Assembly (NCBI GenBank): GCA_030435675.1
Contig: CM059621.1
Coordinates: 6,014,001-6,078,000 of the forward strand
DNA from: Steinernema hermaphroditum
Taxonomy: Eukaryota; Nematoda; Chromadorea; Rhabditida; Steinernematidae
Direction of reading: 5' to 3'
Length of the DNA: 64,000 nt
Position numbers and translations under genes: made by a program. Positions within the stretch are counted from its first letter, which is position 1. Each line of letters begins with the position of its first letter. Positions 58,325 to 64,000 of the stretch are shown here, piece after piece. The notes under the pieces are model-generated. The model searched no databases and was not told the origin of the DNA. It saw only the letters and a program-made list of their open reading frames with translations.

Positions 58325-58957
58325 GGTGATCGGAATGATCGGATGTGTGTGTGTGTTTTTCCGTGCGCACGGCTGAAACACCCACACAAAATAAGGACCC
58401 CGAGGGGAACCGAACCCGACACCGCCCGCTTACAAACACAGAACGTTCGCAATGAGCCACACAGACAGCTGAGATAGTGGTGCTCTACTTCCACTATCTC
58501 TCTGGCGATGCTAGGCTTTGAGCTTTTTTTTTTGTTGTTTTTGAGTGATTTTTTGCCTATTTTGTAAGCAGCAGTGTTTTCGGTTCGAGTTTCCTGAAAC
58601 TTTACAGTTTTTTCGCCCACTTTAGCAATTTACATGAGCGCCAATCTTGCCGCCCGCAGGGCTATGGTTTCTCGCCGCCCGCAGGGCTACAGTTTTAGGC
58701 CCCAACTTCAGCTTTTTGCATGAGCACCAATCTTGCCGCCCGCAGAGCTACAGTTTTTTGGCCCCAACTTCAGCCCTATCTATGAGCGCCAATCTTGCCG
58801 CCCGCAAGGCTATGGTGACTTGCCGCCCGCAGGGCTACAGTTTTTTGGCCCCAACTTCAGCCCTATCCATGAGCGCCAATCTTGCCGCCCGCAGGGCTAC
58901 AGGCTAATTGGCTTTTAGTACCTGGAGGGCGTGAATTCGCGTGCAGCCGGGTTTATT
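58325..58957 (-). repeat. Dispersed repeat R3 with tRNA-like boxes, expanded copy
   Basis: Inverted relative to 45256-45632. Minus strand: AATAAACCCGGCTGCACGCG at the 5' side, tRNA-like TGGCTCATTGCG (58459-58448) and GGTTCGGTTCC (58416-58406), the latter differing from the B-box consensus at one position. The copy is longer because an internal module is repeated in tandem. Confidence 0.65.
58637..58908. repeat. Tandem module CTTGCCGCCCGCAGGGCTA, about four units
   Basis: Units of about 60-80 bp carrying ATGAGCGCCAATCTTGCCG, CCCGCAGGGCTACAG and GGCCCCAACTTCAGCC. Only one unit exists in the copy at 45256, so the array expanded here. Open frames across it are artefacts. Confidence 0.8.
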
Positions 58958-60050
58958 GTAATAATAACTATTCGTTAATCCGCGTGGCACATAGCAAGGT
59001 GATAAGGCGAGCACAAAAAGGGCAAGAGAGGCATCTCTTTTAATCGTACTGACACATTACTGGCTCATTCTGAGGCCGCCTCAGCGGAAAAATGGATCCA
59101 GAGTCTGATATGTTACCAAATCGTTTCACGACACACCGAACTTCCCATTTTGAATGCAGATTTACCCCATATTTTCGCTGTAGAACATCAAATCACTCAA
59201 AAAAGCGCTTTCTCCCACAGAAAGATTAAATTTGTAAAGGTCCTCCTTCTTCACACGATTTGTACAGTCCGAAAATCCATTGCTTACCTGTGCGAAGTCA
59301 TGAAGGATCCGAGCAGCACTAAACAACGTTGAAAATAAACAATCGTAACGCTACGGCCAAAACACCTGAAGACTGTCCGAGCACTTTTTCGTCAGACGTA
59401 ATCAAATCATTAATAATTTCAGTGGTTAACTTGTGATATGTGATGCCCATTTCAAACTACAGGCCGCATTTCACAACTGCCTACATGTGTACGGCTGACT
59501 TGAAAGTCCGTCTGAGCCGTCCGTGGTGCACGCAAGGAATAAGCAACGCTTCTTTAGATGAACTGGTACACGGCGCGAAGAAATCAGAGTGCAGGACGCC
59601 CAAGAGGCAGATATCCGTCAAGAAATTTCTGAATTATGGTTTCTTGGCCATCGCATCGAGATAAGCAAATTCACTAATCGTAAACATCATCCTACTCATA
59701 AAAGGATTTATTTTCCGATTAACGACCGACGTCTTTTATCACATTGCCAAGAATCAAGTAGACATTCGCAATCCAAAGACAGACCTGGAAACTCCGATCT
59801 TTCTATATGATTATAATCTCGTAAAGAATTCAAATTAAAACCAATCGGATAAGTCAGCAGCAGATTTCATTGGCAGATTGTTACCATGAGATCCCTAGGA
59901 AGACGGGAACACCAATGTGTCAGAACCAATCGAAAAGAACCATCGCCGAGTGATCGGCTTAGAGCACTCAACTTGTTGTAAATTCACCAACACCAGTTGG
60001 GGTCATTGGGTACGCTTGTAGATTAATCGCCAGCACAAGCTGATAATCCA
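58958..60050. other. Intergenic, nothing recognised
   Basis: No supported gene or repeat. Confidence 0.4.
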
Positions 60051-60056
60051 TTTATT
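60051..60056 (-). terminator. Polyadenylation signal abutting the stop codon of receptor E
   Basis: AATAAA starts one base after the TGA at 60058-60060 on the minus strand, which would give an extremely short 3' UTR if used. Confidence 0.45.
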
Positions 60057-60057
60057 T

Positions 60058-61029
60058 TCAATATTTACCACTCAATATGTGTGTTTGTCCAACAGCGCCA
60101 CGACTATTACAAGATACAAGCCTTAAAAGAATCCGAAGGGTGGCTCTTCTGTATGGCCTCAGAGCTAAAATTAGCACTATAGAATAGAGGGTTCCATGGT
60201 TCGCCACTACAGCCGTAAAGGTTAAGAAAATTTGTCCTGCATACGGCAGCTGCGGGTTCACCACCGTTGTTATATCAACAGTTAAAGGAATACTTCCGAA
60301 CAATATCGGAACCGTTGCTATCATGATTAACGACCACAGTATGCTTCGGTGTTTGTCAAGCAGCTTCTTGTTCATGACGCCTCTTTTGCTGCTAATTTTT
60401 CGTAGCAGCAGCAAAGTACAAGTGCAGACAATCGTAAATTCTATCGACAAACTAGATAGAAGTGCGCCTACGACGACATCCTTCTCCCAGCCATTGGGCT
60501 GGAAACACAGCACCGATTTCGCATCTTTGAGGTTCTTCGGAAAGGAAGAAGATACGGACATTACGACAACGTTGAAGTACAGGACTGTGCTCACAACAAT
60601 TGTACAAATATGAACGAGCCAGGTGAAAAGATATTTAACTGATGGATGGAACCTAGTCAGCAATGATGGATGCACAAATAAGACGTATCTGTTTACAAAT
60701 GTCAAGGTAAGCGCAATAGCGCAGTTCAACACGCATAGGATTAGAAACAAGCAAATGGTATGATGGAAGATTTCATTCTCCACGAAGCCTACGATTCCGT
60801 CCATCCGAAAACACTCTGCTGGATAGAGAGGATAAAGATGAAGAAAAGCGAAAATCGTGTTAGCACCGAAATTCCACAGCATTGCGTTTAGAAGAAACCA
60901 TGATAGATATCGCATACTATTAGGAGTATGCCATAGGACAATGAGGATGGCGAAGATTTTGACAGGGAAGTGAATGATGGCAGTGACATCTAGTAGACGA
61001 TTGTAAACCGTTTCGGAGCTGTGAAGCAT
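60058..61029 (-). CDS. Str-superfamily chemoreceptor E (srh/sri-like, intronless)
   Basis: 323 residues, one exon. The ATG at 61029 (MLHSSETVYNRLLDV) is chosen by alignment with MADSFEVLYNRLCD of receptor D; in-frame ATGs at 61038 and further upstream would add residues the paralogues lack. Marks: HTPNSMRYLSWFLLNAMLWN, PLYPAECFRMDG, TFVNRYVLFVHP at the end of TM3, RGVMNKKLLDKHRSILW, ANHGTLYSIVLI and RPYRRATLRIL. The tail after TM7 is longer than in D and Cys/Gly/Gln-containing. Seven hydrophobic segments are intact. Likely a chemosensory receptor. Confidence 0.9.
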   Translation of the reverse strand: MLHSSETVYNRLLDVTAIIHFPVKIFAILIVLWHTPNSMRYLSWFLLNAMLWNFGANTIFAFLHLYPLYPAECFRMDGIVGFVENEIFHHTICLFLILCVLNCAIALTLTFVNRYVLFVHPSLLTRFHPSVKYLFTWLVHICTIVVSTVLYFNVVVMSVSSSFPKNLKDAKSVLCFQPNGWEKDVVVGALLSSLSIEFTIVCTCTLLLLRKISSKRGVMNKKLLDKHRSILWSLIMIATVPILFGSIPLTVDITTVVNPQLPYAGQIFLTFTAVVANHGTLYSIVLILALRPYRRATLRILLRLVSCNSRGAVGQTHILSGKY

Positions 61030-61328
61030 GGAAAACATAGCCTTAAGTTTTAAGTCGTTGTTATGGTAGATGAGTGCGACTCTCAGGATGCTTGGCCAGG
61101 TGAAAAAGTTTCGTTTATGAAAAATTGAGGATATCAAGTCATAGTAGTTCTGCGTATTCGCATGTCACAACCCCCTTTCCACTCAGCGTCATAAATATCA
61201 CGCATCCTAATTTACGTTCGATAGCAGTCTAGGACGGTAGTAGGTGCCTGGCGCAACAAACGCCGTGAGGCTTCATCATCATACTTTCAACAAAATGCAT
61301 GTACTCACTCATAACTGAACTTCACAAC

Positions 61329-62023
61329 CGTGACACGACAATTCCGCCCCGTTTTTTTCCGCCCCGACATTTCCGCCTCGTCTTTTCCGCCCCGACATTT
61401 CCGCTCCGACATTTCCGCCCCGACATTTCCGCCCCATTGCTTTTCCGCTCCGTCTTTTCCGCCCCGCTTTTTTCTCAATAGGTGAGGGTGATCGCGGCGG
61501 GACCAAGTCGCTGCGATAGAAATGTATTGGAATTACATCGTCTAGAACTTAGAACCAAATCCGCGGAGGTTCAGGCAAATCCCGCCTTGGCTTAGGCTCC
61601 GGCTTAGGACTATGCCTAGATATTTAAGGTTGCGGGCGAGCCGCAGGCGAGCCCCGTATTCATTTTTTGTGTTTGGCCTAACATCCAGGCTTGGCTTAGG
61701 CTTCGGCTTAGGACTATGCCTATTGATTTTAAGCGAGACCGTAGGGCGAACCCTATAGTTGCAAACCCCGAAGTTAAGTTGTAGCCGGTCCAATTCCAAT
61801 ACATTAAGGCCGCGGCAACTTTGCGGCGAATTGGTCCCGCCGCGATCACCCTCACCTATCGAGAAAAAAACGGGGCGGAAAAGAAATGGGGCGGAAAAGA
61901 CGGGGCGGAAAAAAACGGGGCGGAAAAGACGGGGCGGAAAAAATGGGGCGGAAAAGACGGGGCGGAAAAAATGGGGCGGAAAAGACGGGGCGGAAAAAAA
62001 TGGGGCGGAATTGTCGTGGAGCC
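61329..62023. mobile_element. Mutator-like foldback element M2, 695 bp
   Basis: Left end CGTGACACGACAATTCCG, right end (complement) GGCTCCACGACAATTCCG, inverted relative to M1. Identical 9-bp flanks CTTCACAAC (61320-61328 and 62024-62032). Both arms (about 61329-61505 and 61832-62023) are built of many copies of a GGGGCGGAAA-type 10-15-mer and end inside at GATCGCGGCGGGACCAA and its complement. The core holds TTAGGC-like words and the GAATACGGGGCTCGC block shared with M1. No transposase; open frames over the arms are artefacts. Confidence 0.85.
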
Positions 62024-62387
62024 CTTCACAACAACTTTCTCATGTGATAGATCCGTTTAGGAAGGTTCTAAACAAATTGGAGTGCTTGCCCCTCGAGTAA
62101 TTTATCAGCGCACCTTTCATCAATGTCAAAGATTCATCAGAAAACTACATAAATTTGGCGCGATAAAAACACGAATGGAACTTGATGTTTGGGTAAGAGG
62201 CTCATTATCGGCATCTTGAATCCTGCTTCGAACCTTTTTCCTTCGGTTGTCCCAAAGGTATAACGCCTATAAGGAAAAGCAGTAGCGTTCGGAACCTTTT
62301 TAGGATGATACAATTCAAGACACGCAATGGATAGAGCGATAAAAGAAAAAGCCGAATTTACGCCACCCACCGGGATTTGATCTTTCA

Positions 62388-62560
62388 TTTGTGTCCCCAG
62401 CGATCAGTCGGGTCATCCACTCGCTGGACTCCACCCGCGCCCTCATAGAAACCGAAGAAGCGCTACAACTCCGAAGTCTGTGCCGCCAGCTGTCCTGATG
62501 GTTTCCAGTTCAACCGATGTGCTCCGACAAAGCGTTTCGCCCGGATGCCGCTCTGCTTCC
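62388..62560 (+). repeat. R1 repeat, 5' part
   Basis: Starts with CTTTCATTTGTGTCCCCAGC exactly as in the full-length copy, then skips the hairpin block and continues with CCGAAGAAGCGCTACAACTC. Confidence 0.6.
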
Positions 62561-62799
62561 GTGCCGCCCATGCGAGAAATAAACTGTGAAAAACTCACCG
62601 GGATTCAAACAAAAAGCTCAGAGAGATCATGTCGGGACTCGGACATTTGGGTGCTCGACTTACCAATGTTTGTTCTTGGGGTTGTTACGATTTGATCGCT
62701 TCTTCTTTCAATAGCCGAACCAATTATTTCTACTGCGAATGTTTATTTTGTTGCAGTGGGTTTCATTGACTCTGGGACAGTTTTATGAGAGCACGAGTT

Positions 62800-63065
62800 T
62801 AATCTTTCGGATCACTAGACCATGCGAGACACCTTCCAGGCCTCCTGGGAGCCGAAGTGATCATTGTCGTTGTTGCCACAATGCTCTTCCCAGCTCCCAG
62901 AACCAAGGTTGTCGTAGTTCCTTCCATCTGGCCAAGAAGTTCTTCACCGCTGCCCGCCTCGCCAACTCGAAGATTCGCTGCAATGCAAATGTCTACGCCT
63001 CCAGCCGAACTAGAAGATCGTCTTCCTTTACGCTTCGGCGCTCTCCGACGTCGTGCTTCTACCTG
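62800..63065 (+). repeat. R1 repeat, middle part
   Basis: Contains the hairpin region (TCCAGGCCTCCTGGGAGCC and GCTCCCAGAACC), CCTTCCATCTGGCCAAGAAG and CAGCCGAAC blocks. Truncated on both sides. Confidence 0.55.
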
Positions 63066-63295
63066 AACAAGTCTCTTCTGGCGTAGTTGTTGGTATCGCG
63101 GTCAGTGCGACAGAGGTTGAGTACTACGCGAGCGCCATCGAGTTCTGCTATGGAAAGCCGCGTGCTGCAGTCGGTTTTGGTTTTTGTGGAAAGAGCGTAT
63201 GCATACCACAGTTTGCTATCCAATATGTACATAACATAACGCATCACGATAAATTTATGTACATATAATTTCTAGTGAACGTAACAAAGTGAACT

Positions 63296-63964
63296 TCACA
63301 AAGGACAACCCCGGAGTGATTTCTTCATTTCTCTCTCCTGGTGCCTCACAGACTGCATTGAAACTTCGTATTCGATTACCATAAGAGTGCAGAGGAAACT
63401 GCAGAGAATCTTGAAGGCCTTCAAGAAAAGAAGTCTGTCCAGCTCCGACGGAAATCGTATTGTCTCGAGCAGTTTGTAAACGTTCGATTGCCATATGTCT
63501 AGAAAAGTGGTCTTGAATCCATACGGTGCATATTTTATGTGGATCGATCCTAAATATGCATGGTAGAACGAGGAAAATAGTTCGACTATACCCAGATGTT
63601 CGCTGTCCTTCCTAACAAGTGCTTCGTCCAAATTATTCCTCACAATCTGTTTGGTGAAGAAGGCGCAGTTGCCTTTGGCCATTCTGATAAGTTTCGGCCA
63701 TTCTTCCACGCGCTCACAGCCGGGATCTTTCATTCGACACGATATGATGTCAAGAAGTTTCGGCGACTCCTTGATGCTAGCAACCATCGTCTTTAGAAAG
63801 AGATCTGGCTCTTGGACAAGGACAGTTCGGATCCAGTGGTTGCGAAGGATCTCTTTTTCGTCGTCGGTGAGAACGAAGGATACGGTTTGACTCTTTTTGC
63901 GGATCTCGTGCTTGACCTTGTCCTGTCGTGTCTGTCGCGCAAGCGCTGATATGGAACCGCCCAT
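63296..63964 (-). CDS. Globin-like protein, possibly N-myristoylated
   Basis: 222 residues, one exon. MGGSIS at the start fits an N-myristoylation signal, as in several membrane-associated nematode globins. The globin domain covers about residues 32-200: LTDDEKEILRNHW (helix A), FLKTMVASIKESPKLLDI (helices B-C), a middle part to ELFSSFYHAYLG, then SIHIKYAPYGFKTTFLDIW, where His142 sits where the proximal haem-binding His (F8) is expected, and a C-terminal helix with LKAFKILCSFLCTL. The distal position cannot be assigned by eye. A TTTCAG acceptor lies 9 nt upstream of the ATG, from trans-splicing or an upstream exon; the 5' end may lie outside the window. Nematode globins of this kind act in neurons in redox or gas sensing. 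The gene is single-exon, unlike most globins. Confidence 0.75.
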   Translation of the reverse strand: MGGSISALARQTRQDKVKHEIRKKSQTVSFVLTDDEKEILRNHWIRTVLVQEPDLFLKTMVASIKESPKLLDIISCRMKDPGCERVEEWPKLIRMAKGNCAFFTKQIVRNNLDEALVRKDSEHLGIVELFSSFYHAYLGSIHIKYAPYGFKTTFLDIWQSNVYKLLETIRFPSELDRLLFLKAFKILCSFLCTLMVIEYEVSMQSVRHQEREMKKSLRGCPL

Positions 63965-64000
63965 GGTATGAATCTGAAATACATATTGTCATGAAGAATA

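Noticed and set aside
58637..58908. Possible CRISPR-like array
   Set aside because: This is eukaryotic DNA; the units are of variable length without unique spacers, and the array is an expansion inside repeat R3.
61821..62100. Open frames reading GRKRRGGK repeats
   Set aside because: They translate the GGGGCGGAAA arms of foldback element M2 and end with the element.

Overview
The window is nuclear DNA of a nematode. Evidence: many small introns (about 39-50 nt) with GT...TTTCAG/TTTAG borders, AATAAA-type 3' signals, splice acceptors a few bases before start codons (as expected for spliced-leader trans-splicing), and a cluster of nematode-specific chemoreceptor families (four srt, one srsx, five srh/sri-like of the Str superfamily). 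Base composition is moderate (not strongly AT-rich). A diplogastrid such as Pristionchus is possible, but that is only inference; nothing here fixes the genus.

Layout. 1-6.8 kb: a secreted precursor made of 18 full DKKGKRS-headed repeats (minus), repeat debris with a tiny hAT-type MITE, then the first srt receptor. 6.8-21.6 kb: gene-poor, with a palindromic MITE, a Mutator-like foldback element carrying a telomere-like 12-mer satellite, SINE-like fragments and one long unexplained ORF. 21.6-30 kb: a second srt gene, two intronless srh/sri-like receptors, a small membrane protein and a Gly/Tyr-rich secreted peptide. 30-37.3 kb: dispersed repeats, a frameshifted coiled-coil gene, a lysine-rich protein built from tandemly duplicated exons, and another intronless receptor. 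38.4-48 kb: a third srt, a pair of small single-pass membrane proteins sharing one exon design, a second foldback element and a secreted repeat protein. 49.9-64 kb: a full-length SINE-like element with 12-bp flanking repeats, a fourth srt, two more intronless receptors, an srsx receptor, a large foldback element and a globin-like gene.

Function as a whole. Ten intact-looking chemoreceptor genes make this a chemosensory cluster of the kind found on nematode chromosome arms, rich in lineage-specific secreted peptides and transposons. All four srt genes share exon lengths of 141 and 202 nt at the 5' end, so they come from one ancestor; one copy has lost all later introns. The five Str-superfamily receptors are all open in a single exon. 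The least explained items are the DKKGKRS repeat precursor, the exon-duplicated lysine-rich protein and the small two-exon membrane proteins.
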